From an uncultured Prevotella sp. (GTDB taxonomy: Bacteria; Bacteroidota; Bacteroidia; Bacteroidales; Bacteroidaceae): a stretch of DNA of 64,000 nucleotides. The stretch's first letter is position 1. Each line of letters begins with the position of its first letter. The DNA lies in assembly GCA_905233985.1 (NCBI GenBank), contig CAJOFA010000017.1, positions 61,112 to 125,111 on the forward strand, read 5' to 3'. Of the stretch, positions 44,790-55,604 are shown piece by piece. Below the pieces are notes generated by a model, which saw only the letters and a program-made list of their open reading frames with translations, ran no database searches and was not told where the DNA came from. A program made the position numbers and the translations under genes.

Positions 44790-46058
44790 TTATCCCTTGA
44801 TGGCAGCAACACCGGGGAGCACCTTACCCTCGATAGCCTCGAGCAGAGCACCACCACCAGTAGAGATATAGCTCACCTTGTCGGCCAAGCCAAACTTATT
44901 GACGCAGGCAACGGAGTCGCCACCACCGATCAATGAGAAAGCACCCTCGGCAGTAGCCTCGGCAATAGCTTCACCGATGGCGCGGCTGCCAGCTGTGAAG
45001 TCGTCGCATTCGAACACACCTGCAGGACCGTTCCAAAGAATGGTCTTCGCACCCTTGATAGCCTTACGAAAGTCCTCCTGAGAAGCAGGACCGGCGTCAA
45101 CACCCTCGAAACCGGCGGGAACGTTGTTGGCAGGGCATGTGATAATCTCTGAGCCGGGCTTGACGGTCATCGTACCGAAGTCCAGACCGTTTGTTGCTGT
45201 GCAGTCGCTACCCAGAACCAGCTCCACGCCGTTCTTCTTGGCCAGCTCCTCAACACCCAGAGCAACATCCAGTTTGTCGAGCTCAACGATAGAGTTACCA
45301 ATCTCACCGTTGTGAGCCTTGGCAAAAGTATAGGTCATACCACCGCAGAGGATAAGCTTATCCACCTTGCCGAGCAGGTTTTCGATGATACCGATCTTGG
45401 AGCTGACCTTCGAGCCACCCATGATGGCAACGAAGGGACGCTTGATGTTAGAGAGCACGGCATCAACAGCCTGAACCTCCTTCTCCATCAGCAGACCCAG
45501 CATCTTGTTGTCAGCGTCGAAGTAGTCGGCGATAACAGCGGTAGAAGCGTGCTTGCGGTGTGCAGTTCCGAAAGCGTCCATCACGTAGCAGTCAGCATAG
45601 GAAGCCAGTGTCTTGGCAAACTCTTTCTGGCTGGCCTTCATAGCCTTCTTGGCATCGTCGTAAGCGGGATCTTCCTTGTCGATACCAACGGGCTTACCCT
45701 CTTCCTCGGGATAGAAACGCAGGTTCTCCAGCAGCAGAGCCTCTCCCATCTTCAGGGCTGCAGCCTGTTCCTGAGCCTTGGCGCAGTCAGGAGCAAAAGC
45801 CACAGGAACGCCGAGAGCCTTCTCTACAGCCTCACGAATCTGACCCAGTGACTTCTTCGCGTCAACCTTTCCTTTGGGCTTACCCATGTGACTCATGATG
45901 ATGACAGCACCACCGTCAGCCAGAATCTTCTTCAGCGTGGGCAACGCACCGCGGATACGGGTGTCGTCGGTTATCTTACCATTCTCATCTAAGGGCACGT
46001 TGAAGTCAACGCGCACAATTGCCTTCTTACCGGCAAAGTTCATCTCGTTAATTGTCAT
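44790..46058 (-). CDS. pgk: Phosphoglycerate kinase
   Basis: A 422-residue glycolytic enzyme transferring phosphate from 1,3-bisphosphoglycerate to ADP. Typical motifs are [18 protein letters not shown] at the N-terminus, [23 protein letters not shown] in the hinge area, and the C-terminal [17 protein letters not shown] nucleotide loop. Slightly longer than the E. coli enzyme (387), as in other Bacteroidota. It has its own promoter and terminator, and a heptad array sits directly before its ATG. Confidence 0.96.
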   Translation of the reverse strand: MTINEMNFAGKKAIVRVDFNVPLDENGKITDDTRIRGALPTLKKILADGGAVIIMSHMGKPKGKVDAKKSLGQIREAVEKALGVPVAFAPDCAKAQEQAAALKMGEALLLENLRFYPEEEGKPVGIDKEDPAYDDAKKAMKASQKEFAKTLASYADCYVMDAFGTAHRKHASTAVIADYFDADNKMLGLLMEKEVQAVDAVLSNIKRPFVAIMGGSKVSSKIGIIENLLGKVDKLILCGGMTYTFAKAHNGEIGNSIVELDKLDVALGVEELAKKNGVELVLGSDCTATNGLDFGTMTVKPGSEIITCPANNVPAGFEGVDAGPASQEDFRKAIKGAKTILWNGPAGVFECDDFTAGSRAIGEAIAEATAEGAFSLIGGGDSVACVNKFGLADKVSYISTGGGALLEAIEGKVLPGVAAIKG

Positions 46059-46093
46059 AACTTTTTACGATTTACAAATTACTATTTATGAAT
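46059..46093. repeat. Heptad-period array directly before the pgk start
   Basis: Units TACGATT, TACAAAT, TACTATT, TATGAAT (plus strand, 46066-46093) preceded by AACTTTT touching the ATG. It forms most of the pgk 5' leader. Copies are imperfect. Confidence 0.55.
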
Positions 46094-46117
46094 TGTTGTT
46101 ACTTGATTTTTCGCGTG

Positions 46118-46149
46118 CAAAGGTACAAATAAGCAAGCAGAATACCAAA
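46118..46149 (-). promoter_or_regulatory. Promoter of pgk
   Basis: Minus strand: TTTG (46146-46149), 20-bp spacer, TACCTTTG (46118-46125). Leader of about 50 nt, much of it heptad repeat. Confidence 0.82.
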
Positions 46150-46165
46150 AGAAACACCACATTTT

Positions 46166-48499
46166 TTAACCCTGCACAGAGAAGTAGTGTTCGCGAAGGG
46201 GCTTGTTGACCGCGTCACCCTTCAGCGTCACGTCGGACTGCAGACGGATGTCAGCAGATGAGGCCCCCACCTTGACAACATAAGTGCCGGGAGCGATGTT
46301 CCACTGCCGATGCCCCTCATGGCTGTAATAGCCGAACTGCTCCGTATAAAGCTTCACCTTTACGGTCTTCGTCTCACCGGGTTGGAGCGTCACACGGGCA
46401 AAGCCCTGCAAGGTTTGAGGTTTCAGCATTTTCGAACCATCGGCAGGAGACAGGTATATTTGTGCAATCTCATCGGCTGCCATCTTACCCGTATTCTTTA
46501 CCTCAAACGACAGATTCAAACTCTCGTCGGTTGTTATCAATTCACTATCTACCTGCAGGTTACTATATTCAAATGAAGTATAGCTTAAGCCATAGCCGAA
46601 AGGCCATTGGATGTCAGATGACGAGGAACAGGTATTGTAACAGATGGGCTCATAGAGTTCCTTGTTTGGATAACTGACAGAGAGTTTTGCCGAGGGAGAC
46701 ACCTTGCCGAAGAGAATATCTGCCACAGCATTGCCACCCTCTTCACCTGGATACCATGCTTGAATAACAGCAGCACAACGTTCTGCAAGACCCGAGATAA
46801 CCTGTGCACGCCCTCCAAAGACAACGAGCACGACAGGCTTACCTGTTGCCAATAGTTCATTGACAAACTGTTCCTGTTTACCAGGCAGACGCAACCCTTG
46901 ACGGTCACGGTTCTCTCCACATAGCATCACGTTCTCACCCACAGCAGCGACAATGACGTCACACTCTTTTGCCATGCGAAGTGCCTCACTTTTATCTGCC
47001 TTTTCACCAGAATCTACTTTACGATGCAAGATCTCATACTCCCATGCACGTTCATCACCCAGTTCAGAGTACTTTGTCTCAACATCCTCGGTCCAATCGC
47101 ATCCATGCGAGTACATGATTTCAAAATTCTCAGGCTTACAAGACTGCATTCCCTCCAGTAACTTCACGATATGGGGATGCTCAAGGTCTTTCTCCATTTT
47201 CTTCCAGAAGAACGTCATAGAAGGAAACGAATAGTCACCACACATAGCCCACATGGAATTGGCGTTGGGTCCCGTGAGAAGGATTTTGGGCTTTGAACTG
47301 TCAAGCGGCAGGATGCCGTTGTTCTCTAACAGTACCACCGACTGCGTAGCAATGGTATAGGCAGTCTGTCGTTCCTCGGAGGTGTCAAGCACAATCTGCT
47401 CTTTGCTATAGAGATACGCATCCTTGTCGAACAGTCCGGCGCGAAACTTATAACGCAGCACATCCTTCACGGCACGTTCAAAAGCTTCCGGTTTTACCAC
47501 GCCCTTGTCAAGTGCCTCCTGCAGATGTTCATAGTTAGAGCCTCTGGGGAAATCCACATCGTTACCGGCATTAATAGCGGCAGCAGTCTTTTCCACTACG
47601 TCAGCATAAGGCAACTGGTCAATGGCAGTATAGTCACTAACCACCATACCGTCAAAGCCTAAGTAGTCACGTAGGATATCCAACAGTATCTTACCATTGG
47701 CGACGCAATTGACTTTTTCGCCAGTAGTATCGGCCATAGCATGATAGCCTGGCATAACGGCAAGACTGCCACTCAGACGTATCATCGTCTCATGAGGCAT
47801 GAGAATCTCCTCCATCAATTCTTTCTCTTCGGCATCGCCACCACCGCCATAGCCGAGATAATGCTTTGAACAGGCTCCTACCCCCTTCTTCAAATCTCCC
47901 TGCTGCAGACCATGGACAAATGCCGTACCCATTACTGCTGACAAATAAGCATCTTCGCCGTAGGATTCTTCCAGACGATTGAAGCTGGGAACACGACAGA
48001 CATCTACCATTGGTGAGAGCGACAGCACCCCACCCATCTTTCGCATGGTAGTACCGGTCTGCTTTGTCTTTAATTCAGCCAGCTCAGGGTTGAACGAACA
48101 GGCCTGCCCTATCTGCTGCGGATAGATGGTGGCTCCACGGGTGTTGATGCCCGACAACACCTCCTCATGGAAGAGTGCTGGTATGCCGTTGGGCGTATGA
48201 TGTATCAGCCAATCCTGCACAGCTGCCACGCGGTCACGCAACTCATTCGGGTCACAAGGTTTCTGACTGGCATATTGTGAGAAGTGTCCAATACCGTTGG
48301 GTATCAGCTGTCGACATTTCGCAGTATCCAACTGACCCTGTTCGTCAAACAACTCGTCCATATACATACTGCGCAACTGAGCAATTCGCTCTTCCTGCGA
48401 CATCTTGCCGTAGAGTTCATCCACTTGCTGTTCTACGTTGCTGACTTCATTACAGCCAGCCAACATTGCTGCCATGCACATCATTGCTATTTTTTTCAT
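46166..48499 (-). CDS. Glycoside hydrolase family 3 beta-glycosidase, lipoprotein
   Basis: A 777-residue protein with a lipoprotein signal (AMLAGCNEVSN). The GH3 catalytic domain includes the nucleophile region GFDGMVVSDYTAI and the KHYLGYGGGGDAEE block; the C-terminal half has the GH3_C domain (VVLLENNGILPLD, GENRDRQGLRLPGKQ) and ends in a fibronectin III-like module (VEVKNTGKMAADEIAQIYLSP-type sequence). Likely beta-glucosidase or beta-xylosidase. It lies between pgk and mutB; a terminator before it ends the mut operon. Confidence 0.92.
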   Translation of the reverse strand: MKKIAMMCMAAMLAGCNEVSNVEQQVDELYGKMSQEERIAQLRSMYMDELFDEQGQLDTAKCRQLIPNGIGHFSQYASQKPCDPNELRDRVAAVQDWLIHHTPNGIPALFHEEVLSGINTRGATIYPQQIGQACSFNPELAELKTKQTGTTMRKMGGVLSLSPMVDVCRVPSFNRLEESYGEDAYLSAVMGTAFVHGLQQGDLKKGVGACSKHYLGYGGGGDAEEKELMEEILMPHETMIRLSGSLAVMPGYHAMADTTGEKVNCVANGKILLDILRDYLGFDGMVVSDYTAIDQLPYADVVEKTAAAINAGNDVDFPRGSNYEHLQEALDKGVVKPEAFERAVKDVLRYKFRAGLFDKDAYLYSKEQIVLDTSEERQTAYTIATQSVVLLENNGILPLDSSKPKILLTGPNANSMWAMCGDYSFPSMTFFWKKMEKDLEHPHIVKLLEGMQSCKPENFEIMYSHGCDWTEDVETKYSELGDERAWEYEILHRKVDSGEKADKSEALRMAKECDVIVAAVGENVMLCGENRDRQGLRLPGKQEQFVNELLATGKPVVLVVFGGRAQVISGLAERCAAVIQAWYPGEEGGNAVADILFGKVSPSAKLSVSYPNKELYEPICYNTCSSSSDIQWPFGYGLSYTSFEYSNLQVDSELITTDESLNLSFEVKNTGKMAADEIAQIYLSPADGSKMLKPQTLQGFARVTLQPGETKTVKVKLYTEQFGYYSHEGHRQWNIAPGTYVVKVGASSADIRLQSDVTLKGDAVNKPLREHYFSVQG

Positions 48500-48530
48500 T
48501 ACTTATATATTTGCTTTCTGTTTAGTCGAA

Positions 48531-48567
48531 AACAGCGGCGCAACCATTATATAGGTGCGTCGCTGTT
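48531..48567 (-). terminator. Terminator of the mutAB operon
   Basis: Minus-strand stem AACAGCGACGCAC / TTGCGCCGCTGTT with two mismatches, followed by TTTTCG. It lies 19 bp after the mutB stop. Confidence 0.7.
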
Positions 48568-48585
48568 GTAGAAGAATAGAGACGA

Positions 48586-50748
48586 TTACTCATCGAGCAG
48601 AATCTTCATCATCTCGATAGCAGAATAAGGAATCGGTGTGCCAGGACCGAAGATGGCAGCAACGCCAGCCTTGTAGAGGAAGTCATAGTCCTGTGCCGGT
48701 ATGACACCACCGGCTGTCACCATGATATCCTCACGACCCAGCTTCTTGAGTTCCTCAATGAGCTGCGGGATGAGCGTCTTGTGACCGGCAGCCAACGACG
48801 ATGCACCAACAATGTGTACGTCGTTCTCGACAGCCATGCGGGCAGCCTCTTCTGGCGTCTGGAACAGCGGTCCCATATCCACGTCGAAGCCACAGTCGGC
48901 ATAACCTGTTGCCACTACCTTTGCACCACGGTCGTGACCGTCCTGACCCATCTTGGCAACGAAGATACGGGGACGACGACCTTCTTTCTTAGCGAACTCA
49001 TCGGTCATTTTCTTGGCCAACTCGAAATCGCTATCGTTCTTGGATTCTGAACTATACACACCTGAAATTGTTCTGATTACTGCTTTATAACGACCTACGA
49101 TCTCCTCGCAGGCATCTGAAATCTCACCTAAGGTACAACGCAGCTGAGCAGCCTTCACAGCCAGGTCAAGCAAGTTATTCTCGCTCTTGCGGCCTTCCTT
49201 GAAGTCACGCACGCACTCGGTAATAGCCTTGAGCGCTTCCTGACAAGCTGCCTCGTCGCGAGTAGAGCGCACCTGAGCCAGACTTTCCTCCTGCTGCTTA
49301 CGTACAGCGGTGTTGTCAACCTCGAGGATGTCGATAGGATCCTCATGCTCAAGGCGATACTTGTTGATACCAACGATGGTCTGAGTACCAGAGTCGATAC
49401 GCGCCTGGGTACGGGCTGCAGCCTCCTCGATACGCATCTTGGGCAGACCTGTCTCAATAGCCTTGGCCATACCGCCCAGCTTCTCAATCTCCTGAATGTG
49501 CTCCCAAGCCTTGTGAACTAGCTCGTTAGTCAGTGTCTCCACGTAGTAAGAACCTGCCCACGGGTCAATCTGCTTGCAGACCTTCGTCTCATTCTGGATG
49601 TAAATCTGGGTGTTACGTGCGATACGGGCAGAGAAGTCGGTAGGCAGGGCGATAGCCTCGTCAAGGGCATTGGTATGCAGCGACTGGGTGTGACCCAACA
49701 CAGCAGCCATAGCCTCGATACAAGTACGACCTACGTTGTTGAACGGATCCTGCTCGGTGAGCGACCAACCAGAAGTCTGGGAGTGGGTACGCAGGGCCAG
49801 CGACTTAGGATTCTTAGCGCCAAAGCTCTTCACGATCTTTGCCCACAACAGACGACCGGCACGCATCTTGGCAATCTCCATAAAGTGGTTCATACCAATA
49901 GCCCAGAAGAAGCTCAAGCGTGGAGCGAAGGCATCCACATCGATACCAGCATTCACACCTGTACGCAGGTAGTCCATACCATCGGCCAGGGTGTAAGCCA
50001 ACTCGATATCAGCCGTAGCACCAGCCTCCTGCATGTGGTAACCAGAGATAGAGATGCTATTGAACTTCGGCATCTTCTGTGAGGTATATTCGAAGATGTC
50101 GGCGATAATCTTCATGGAGAATGCGGGCGGATAGATATAGGTGTTACGCACCATAAACTCCTTCAGAATATCGTTCTGGATGGTTCCTGCCATCTCCTCG
50201 AGCTGAGCGCCCTGCTCCAAACCTGCTACGATGTAGAATGCCAGGATAGGCAGCACGGCACCGTTCATGGTCATCGACACAGACATCTTGTTCAAGGGGA
50301 TACCCGAGAAGAGCACCTTCATGTTCTCCTCGTTACAGATACTTACGCCAGCCTTACCCACGTCGCCTACCACACGGGCGTTATCGGGGTCGTAACCACG
50401 GTGTGTAGGAAGGTCGAAGGCAACGGATAATCCCTTCTGACCGGAAGCCAGGTTACGACGATAGAAAGCGTTTGACTCTTCAGCGGTAGAGAATCCGGCA
50501 TACTGACGGATAGTCCATGGGCGGAAGGGGTACATCATGGAATACGGACCACGCAGATAAGGGGGAATACCGGCGGTGAAGTCGAGGTGCTCCATACCTT
50601 CGAGGTCTTCTTTCGTATAAACCGGGCGAACCTCGATATGCTCGGGGGTCTTCCAGTCCTCTACGATTCCATTGTCTTTAATCCACTTGGCACCATCTTG
50701 AGCCTTGATGCCTGCATAGATATCAATATCTTTAAATTGTTTACGCAT
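48586..50748 (-). CDS. mutB: Methylmalonyl-CoA mutase large subunit
   Basis: A 720-residue B12-dependent enzyme that interconverts succinyl-CoA and (R)-methylmalonyl-CoA. The substrate domain has [19 protein letters not shown], and the C-terminal B12 domain has [19 protein letters not shown] with the DxHxxG lower-ligand motif. It overlaps the end of mutA by eight bases. In Prevotella-type metabolism it leads succinate toward propionate. The Na+-pumping decarboxylase subunits at 57.3-60 kb would act on its product. Confidence 0.96.
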   Translation of the reverse strand: MRKQFKDIDIYAGIKAQDGAKWIKDNGIVEDWKTPEHIEVRPVYTKEDLEGMEHLDFTAGIPPYLRGPYSMMYPFRPWTIRQYAGFSTAEESNAFYRRNLASGQKGLSVAFDLPTHRGYDPDNARVVGDVGKAGVSICNEENMKVLFSGIPLNKMSVSMTMNGAVLPILAFYIVAGLEQGAQLEEMAGTIQNDILKEFMVRNTYIYPPAFSMKIIADIFEYTSQKMPKFNSISISGYHMQEAGATADIELAYTLADGMDYLRTGVNAGIDVDAFAPRLSFFWAIGMNHFMEIAKMRAGRLLWAKIVKSFGAKNPKSLALRTHSQTSGWSLTEQDPFNNVGRTCIEAMAAVLGHTQSLHTNALDEAIALPTDFSARIARNTQIYIQNETKVCKQIDPWAGSYYVETLTNELVHKAWEHIQEIEKLGGMAKAIETGLPKMRIEEAAARTQARIDSGTQTIVGINKYRLEHEDPIDILEVDNTAVRKQQEESLAQVRSTRDEAACQEALKAITECVRDFKEGRKSENNLLDLAVKAAQLRCTLGEISDACEEIVGRYKAVIRTISGVYSSESKNDSDFELAKKMTDEFAKKEGRRPRIFVAKMGQDGHDRGAKVVATGYADCGFDVDMGPLFQTPEEAARMAVENDVHIVGASSLAAGHKTLIPQLIEELKKLGREDIMVTAGGVIPAQDYDFLYKAGVAAIFGPGTPIPYSAIEMMKILLDE

Positions 50749-52600
50749 AATTCAAGTCTCCTATTCTATTATATTCTTTCAAAGTCTCAAGTACGTTGCA
50801 CTTCACGTGAACGAAGTTCTCGATGCCGGCAGCCTTCAGGTCTTCCATGCAAGCAGGAGCACCGGCCACCACGAACATAGCGCGACCGTTCAAATACTTG
50901 AAGGCAGGAATAGCATACTCAGCATACTCATCGTCGGAAGAGCAAATCACTACGATGTCAGCCTTAGCCTCGAGTGCAGCATCAACACCCTCTTCAACAG
51001 TCTTGAATCCGAGGTTGTCAATCACCTTGTAACCGGCACAGGCGAGGAAGTTGCAAGAGAACTGGGCACGGGCCTGACGCATAGCCAGATTACCGATGGT
51101 CAACATAAAGGCAACAGGCACCTTGGTCTCTTCGGTGTGGATACGCAGGTCCTCGAAGTCGGCAGCCAGACGTGTTGTCTCCAGCTTCTTGAAGGGAGCC
51201 TCACACTGGCCACCATGACAGCATGCCTTAGCTGCAACGGCGCGCTTGCCCTCACTTTTCTCGGTGAAGTTCGGGAATTGGTTGGTACCGAGCATGAACT
51301 CCTTACGCTTGGCAGCATCACCGTGGCGCTTCACGTTCGTAGCATTGATATCGTCCTGAACGATACCTTTCTTGCAGGCCTCCAGGAATCCACCCTCGTC
51401 CTCGATCTTCAGGAACAGCTTCCAACCTTCCTGAGCCAGAGCGTCCGTCAGGTGTTCAATATAGTAGGAGCCAGCCGACGGGTCAACGATACGGTCGAAA
51501 TGAGCCTCTTCCTTGATGAGCAGCTGCTGGTTGCGGGCAATACGCTCGCTGAAGTCAGTAGCCTTCTCGTAAGGTGCGTCAAACGGCATCACCACCATCG
51601 AGTGAACACCACCCAGGGCGGCACTCATGGCCTCCGTCTGAGAACGGAGCAGGTTGACGTAGCTATCGAACAGCGTCTGGTTATACGTTGACGTAGTGGC
51701 ATTTATCGTCATCTTGCAAGCGCAGTCGCATTTCGGCTCATACTGCTTTACAATCTGAGCCCACAACAGACGAGCGGCACGGAACTTGGCAATCTCCATG
51801 AAGTAGTTCTCGCTAACGCCCATGTAGAACTTCATCTGACGAGCGGCCAAATCTACATCCACACCGGCATCCACCAACTGCTGCAGGTACTCGTTACCCC
51901 AAGCCAGAGCGTAGCCCAGCTCCTGGACGATATAGGCACCGGCATTGTTCAGCGTCTCTGTGTGTACCGTCATCACGTGAGCCTTCGGATAGTCCTTCAG
52001 TACTTCAACAATCTTCGGACCGTCAGCCAGCAGTTCTGTCACATCCTTGCCCTTGGTAAGGATGCTCTCGATGGGGTCGAAGCCCACGGTGAACGACAGT
52101 TTCTCCTTGTCAAAGCCCTTCTTCGTGAAGTAGGCGTCAATAATCTTTGCCAGCTCCAGGGCATGGCGCGGACAAGTGCGGAAGTTCAAGTCCACGATCT
52201 CACAGAAGATGTCCTGCAAGAGTGTCTCGATGAACTCTGCGCTCACGTCGGAGCCCTTGATGCGGAAGCCCAGCGAGTCAATACCCTTGTTCAGGATGTC
52301 GAGAGCCTTCTTGTTTGCTTCCTTGACGTCGTCCACCGCAATGTTCTGGCGTACATACCACTCGTTGGAGTCTTTCTTGTTGCCACGCACGAACGGGAAC
52401 TCACCCGGCAGAGAGTCGGGTGTCTTCAAATTCTTCAAGTCCTCGCGGCGGTAGAAAGGCTGTACGTTAAAACCTTCATTGGTTCTCCACACAAGCCGCT
52501 TCTGGAAGTCGGCCCCTTTCAGGTCCACTTCAATCTTGTCCAGCCACTCTTGAGTGGTTGGTGCGGTAAACTCGGTGAAGAGTTTTTCTTTATTAGCCAT
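50741..52600 (-). CDS. mutA: Methylmalonyl-CoA mutase small subunit
   Basis: A 619-residue partner subunit of MutB. It begins with [20 protein letters not shown], a typical start for this subunit, and its C-terminal B12-like domain lacks the DxHxxG histidine motif, as expected of the non-catalytic chain. Translation is coupled to mutB by an eight-base overlap. The promoter region upstream has a clear -7 (TATCTTTG). Confidence 0.95.
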   Translation of the reverse strand: MANKEKLFTEFTAPTTQEWLDKIEVDLKGADFQKRLVWRTNEGFNVQPFYRREDLKNLKTPDSLPGEFPFVRGNKKDSNEWYVRQNIAVDDVKEANKKALDILNKGIDSLGFRIKGSDVSAEFIETLLQDIFCEIVDLNFRTCPRHALELAKIIDAYFTKKGFDKEKLSFTVGFDPIESILTKGKDVTELLADGPKIVEVLKDYPKAHVMTVHTETLNNAGAYIVQELGYALAWGNEYLQQLVDAGVDVDLAARQMKFYMGVSENYFMEIAKFRAARLLWAQIVKQYEPKCDCACKMTINATTSTYNQTLFDSYVNLLRSQTEAMSAALGGVHSMVVMPFDAPYEKATDFSERIARNQQLLIKEEAHFDRIVDPSAGSYYIEHLTDALAQEGWKLFLKIEDEGGFLEACKKGIVQDDINATNVKRHGDAAKRKEFMLGTNQFPNFTEKSEGKRAVAAKACCHGGQCEAPFKKLETTRLAADFEDLRIHTEETKVPVAFMLTIGNLAMRQARAQFSCNFLACAGYKVIDNLGFKTVEEGVDAALEAKADIVVICSSDDEYAEYAIPAFKYLNGRAMFVVAGAPACMEDLKAAGIENFVHVKCNVLETLKEYNRIGDLNYA

Positions 52601-52663
52601 AAATATAAAACGTTTGTATTATTATAATAAGTATAGTCTATAATTATTAGCGTTTTCAATCTG

Positions 52664-52691
52664 CAAAGATAATAACTTATTTCGGAACAAA
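52664..52691 (-). promoter_or_regulatory. Promoter region of mutAB
   Basis: Minus-strand -7 box TATCTTTG (52664-52671). The nearest TTTG is only 16 bp away; at the normal 20 bp there is TTCG. The -7 is well supported, the -33 is imperfect. Confidence 0.5.
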
Positions 52692-52776
52692 CGAACTTTT
52701 TAATAATTATTTCATCTTTATGCAAAGATTATGTGCTGTTTCCTGATTGTATTCGAATATACGTGAAATTATTGAC

Positions 52777-52804
52777 AAAAAAAGCCCCTCGCCGAGACGA
52801 GGGG
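52777..52804 (-). terminator. Terminator after the 315-residue secreted protein gene
   Basis: Minus-strand perfect stem CCCCTCG / CGAGGGG, six-base loop, then C and seven T residues. Confidence 0.9.
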
Positions 52805-52828
52805 AAATAATCAAAACCGGAAAGTCGA

Positions 52829-53776
52829 TTACAGTTCTTCTGTCTGGTTTTTCTTCTTCATAGTGAAGTGTTGCTCGCCATCGCTAATCAGCCACCCATG
52901 ATTAGTGGTCTTGCGTAGCTGCAGGGAACCTTGTGGGCTGTCAGCACCGCTACTTTCCACGTAGAGGTAGGCATAGTCAATGCCGCCCTCAGTGCGGAAT
53001 GTCTCAGCAGCATGTTCGATGACGACAACCTGATAAGGTTCTGTAGGAGTATATAGGTTTTCAGGGCTGCTACCTGCAAAGTAGCTGCGGAGTCCGTTAA
53101 CCACGGGGAAACCGTTGTCATCATAACCCACGAGATTACTCTGTACGATGTTCTGCATAACGAGGTTAGAAACCTTCTGAATACCGTTTTTACCAACGGT
53201 AGCAGTATGTGTACGGAGGTAGTTGATCATCTCCCAGGCATCTGCACTATTATCTGCAAGGCGGTTGAGGCAGCAGATAAAGAGTGCAGTGACGAAGTGA
53301 GGTGACTCGAAATAGGCACGGTTGTTAACCTCCAGCGTCTTCAGCTCCTCAATGTTACGAGGCAGCGCGTTAAACGTATAGGTATAAGTCTTCTTACCTT
53401 CAAAACGCGTTGAAGTACCCTCCTGTGAGGTGACTGTTATGGTCTGCACAGGCTGTGAATAAGCTGACACTTTCTTGATGGCGATAGTGCCGTCTGTCTT
53501 AGCCAATGTGAACTTTGTACGGTCTGAAGGAGAGTTGCCAATGTAATAGTAGGCATTGGCATCGACATTGCCCGAGAAATTGCCATGAGTGAACGGCAGC
53601 GAGCCTTTAAAGTCGATGTAGTCGTAAGCGGGGTTGAAGAACGTCACGCCATCGGCGGCATACTGTTTGACCTGTTCCAGGTTCTCGGAGAACTGCACAC
53701 GGAAATAGGTCACGCTTTGTGCTGACGCTGTGAGCACTGCCACGAGCATAGTCAGCATGGTGATAGTCTTTTTCAT
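52829..53776 (-). CDS. Secreted protein of unknown function
   Basis: A 315-residue protein with a signal peptide (cleaved near LTASAQ). The middle portion includes YYIGNSPSDRTKFTLAKTDGTIAIKKV, and a helical stretch (FVTALFICCLNRLADNSADAWEMINYLRTHTA) resembles an uncharacterised domain seen in other secreted proteins; I cannot name it with certainty. It lacks a type IX tail and ends in a charged KKKNQTEEL. Located after the repeat protein in the same direction, so likely co-transcribed. Confidence 0.75.
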   Translation of the reverse strand: MKKTITMLTMLVAVLTASAQSVTYFRVQFSENLEQVKQYAADGVTFFNPAYDYIDFKGSLPFTHGNFSGNVDANAYYYIGNSPSDRTKFTLAKTDGTIAIKKVSAYSQPVQTITVTSQEGTSTRFEGKKTYTYTFNALPRNIEELKTLEVNNRAYFESPHFVTALFICCLNRLADNSADAWEMINYLRTHTATVGKNGIQKVSNLVMQNIVQSNLVGYDDNGFPVVNGLRSYFAGSSPENLYTPTEPYQVVVIEHAAETFRTEGGIDYAYLYVESSGADSPQGSLQLRKTTNHGWLISDGEQHFTMKKKNQTEEL

Positions 53777-53807
53777 TTTGTCTTAATATTTTTAGTTATT
53801 CTGTTTA

Positions 53808-55394
53808 TTATCTTTTGGTAAATTTCAGCGACTTGTTGCCCACCTTCACGATGTAAAGAGCTGCAGGCAAATGAGCCACAGAGATGGTGGTGGTTCCATT
53901 GGAAACAGGGGCTGAAGCAACTTTGACGCCCCGCAGGTCATAGACCACGGCAGACGTGGCATCACCACATCCAGAGAGTTTCAATTCGAAATGAACAGGT
54001 GTCATGAGATTCAGCATGTCGGGTTCACGGGGCGTAGTGATGGCCACATTACCATTCTTGACAAAGAAGGTAACGTAACTGACGCCTGTGCAGTTGATTC
54101 CGGCATGAAGCACGACTTCGAACTTACCATTGTCATCAACATTGGCCAACATCGCCACATTGCTCAACGGCTGCTCCTCGCCTGTATCGGTAACCATATA
54201 CAGTTCTCCATCAAGTGTACCGGGCTCTTCGGACTGGTCGTCAATAGGATAGAAACCACCAGAATTATAACTCAGTCCGCGGGCAAAGCGCACACTACGC
54301 ACCCCGACAGCATTCTGACCGTCACGTGTCAGAACTTCAAAATGTCCATTCTGGTCAACATTGGCCAATAGCTGTACACGGCTGACGGCGATGGAATCTC
54401 CCTGATCGGTAATCATACACCAAGGGCCTTCGCCTTCAGGATAGGCAGGTTGCTCGCCGTTGATGATTTTCTGGAATCCACCCGACGTCATCGTATTACC
54501 GTGGGCAAAGCGCACATAATTGACGCCGGCGACGTTGGCACCATCGGAAGTGATAACTTCAAAGGTTTTGTCGCCATCGACATTGGCAACCATCTGCACA
54601 CGACTCATGGCAATGGAGTCGTTGCGGTCGGTAATCATACACCAAGGATTAGCGGCGTTTGGATCAGCTGGCGTTGAGCCTCCGACAATCGGCTTAAAAC
54701 CTCCTGAAGTTTTCGTATTACCATGAGCAAAGCGCACGAAGGAGACATCGACACGATTATCACCGTCGGAGGTGACAATTTCAAAACGTCCCTGGCCATC
54801 AACATTAGCCAACAACTGCACGCGGCTCATGGCAATAGAGTCATTACGGTCGGTAATCATACACCAAGGATTGGCCCAGTTGGGGTCAGAGGATGACGAG
54901 CCGCCAGTGATAGGTTCGAAACCACCACTATTTTCCGAAGTGCCGCGACCGAAACGAACATTGGTCACACCAACACGGTTGGCTCCGTCGCTGGTAACAA
55001 TCTCGAACTGGTTAGTGCCGTCAACATTCGCCAACAACTGTACACGACTCATGGCAATGGAGTCTCCCTGGTCGGTAATCATACACCACGGCCCTGTTTC
55101 TGTGGAGACAGGCAACTCACCGTCATCAAGAGCCACATAGGAGGACTCATGCTGTTCAAAGGTAATACTGCTCACCCCTACAGCGCCCTGCCCTTCTCTG
55201 ACAACAACCTCAAAGGTTGACTGACCATCAACAGCAACGAGCATACTGACACGTGCCATCTCAATATACTGTCCTTGATCAGTTTTGAGACACCATTGCA
55301 AGTCCTGTCCCCTCGCCTCAAACGAGACAACAAAAAGCATGAATACAGCCCATGCGAAGGAAACAGCCCATACTTTTGGTTTGAAAGTTCCCAT
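53808..55394 (-). CDS. Secreted protein with six ~74-residue tandem repeats and type IX-like sorting tail
   Basis: About 528 residues. After a signal peptide (ending SFEARGQ) come six repeats, each with WCMITDxxDSIAMSRVQLLANVD, FEIVTSDGAN, and VRFAHG elements. Repeats 2 to 5 are nearly identical; the first and sixth are divergent. The C-terminus VYDLRGVKVASAP ... LPAALYIVKVGNKSLKFTKR is a type A sorting domain used for type IX secretion. No known enzyme motif. The ORF track start at a TTG (55400) is replaced by the ATG at 55394. A surface adhesive or cargo role is possible but unproven. Confidence 0.82.
   Translation of the reverse strand: MGTFKPKVWAVSFAWAVFMLFVVSFEARGQDLQWCLKTDQGQYIEMARVSMLVAVDGQSTFEVVVREGQGAVGVSSITFEQHESSYVALDDGELPVSTETGPWCMITDQGDSIAMSRVQLLANVDGTNQFEIVTSDGANRVGVTNVRFGRGTSENSGGFEPITGGSSSSDPNWANPWCMITDRNDSIAMSRVQLLANVDGQGRFEIVTSDGDNRVDVSFVRFAHGNTKTSGGFKPIVGGSTPADPNAANPWCMITDRNDSIAMSRVQMVANVDGDKTFEVITSDGANVAGVNYVRFAHGNTMTSGGFQKIINGEQPAYPEGEGPWCMITDQGDSIAVSRVQLLANVDQNGHFEVLTRDGQNAVGVRSVRFARGLSYNSGGFYPIDDQSEEPGTLDGELYMVTDTGEEQPLSNVAMLANVDDNGKFEVVLHAGINCTGVSYVTFFVKNGNVAITTPREPDMLNLMTPVHFELKLSGCGDATSAVVYDLRGVKVASAPVSNGTTTISVAHLPAALYIVKVGNKSLKFTKR
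54411..55087. repeat. Exact 222-bp period tandem repeats in the secreted protein gene
   Basis: The string AATCATACAC recurs at 54411, 54633, 54855 and 55077, each exactly 222 bp (74 codons) apart. Flanking bases are also largely conserved, so these are recent or gene-converted repeat units. Confidence 0.9.
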
Positions 55395-55428
55395 AAGCAA
55401 ATGGTTTAATTAATACAATAAGATGTTG

Positions 55429-55436
55429 CAAAGATA
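55429..55436 (-). promoter_or_regulatory. Possible -7 box of the repeat protein gene
   Basis: Minus-strand TATCTTTG about 35 bp before the ATG at 55394. I find no TTTG at the right distance. Confidence 0.45.
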
Positions 55437-55538
55437 AGCAATATTTTTTAATTATCCTCCCTTTTTCAACAAAAATATTATAAAAATCTCCATAAAAAAA
55501 AGAAAAAGTAAGATTACGGCAAAAATTTATGGCTAATT

Positions 55539-55571
55539 ATTGCTCATTTCAATGAAAAATGTGTAATTTTG
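55539..55571 (+). promoter_or_regulatory. Promoter of the AspT/YidE-type transporter gene
   Basis: TAATTTTG (55564-55571) with ATTG in place of TTTG at a 21-bp distance (55539-55542). It lies about 34 bp before the ATG. Confidence 0.5.
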
Positions 55572-55604
55572 CAGCGCTTTTATAAAAGTTAGTATTTTAT
55601 ATCA

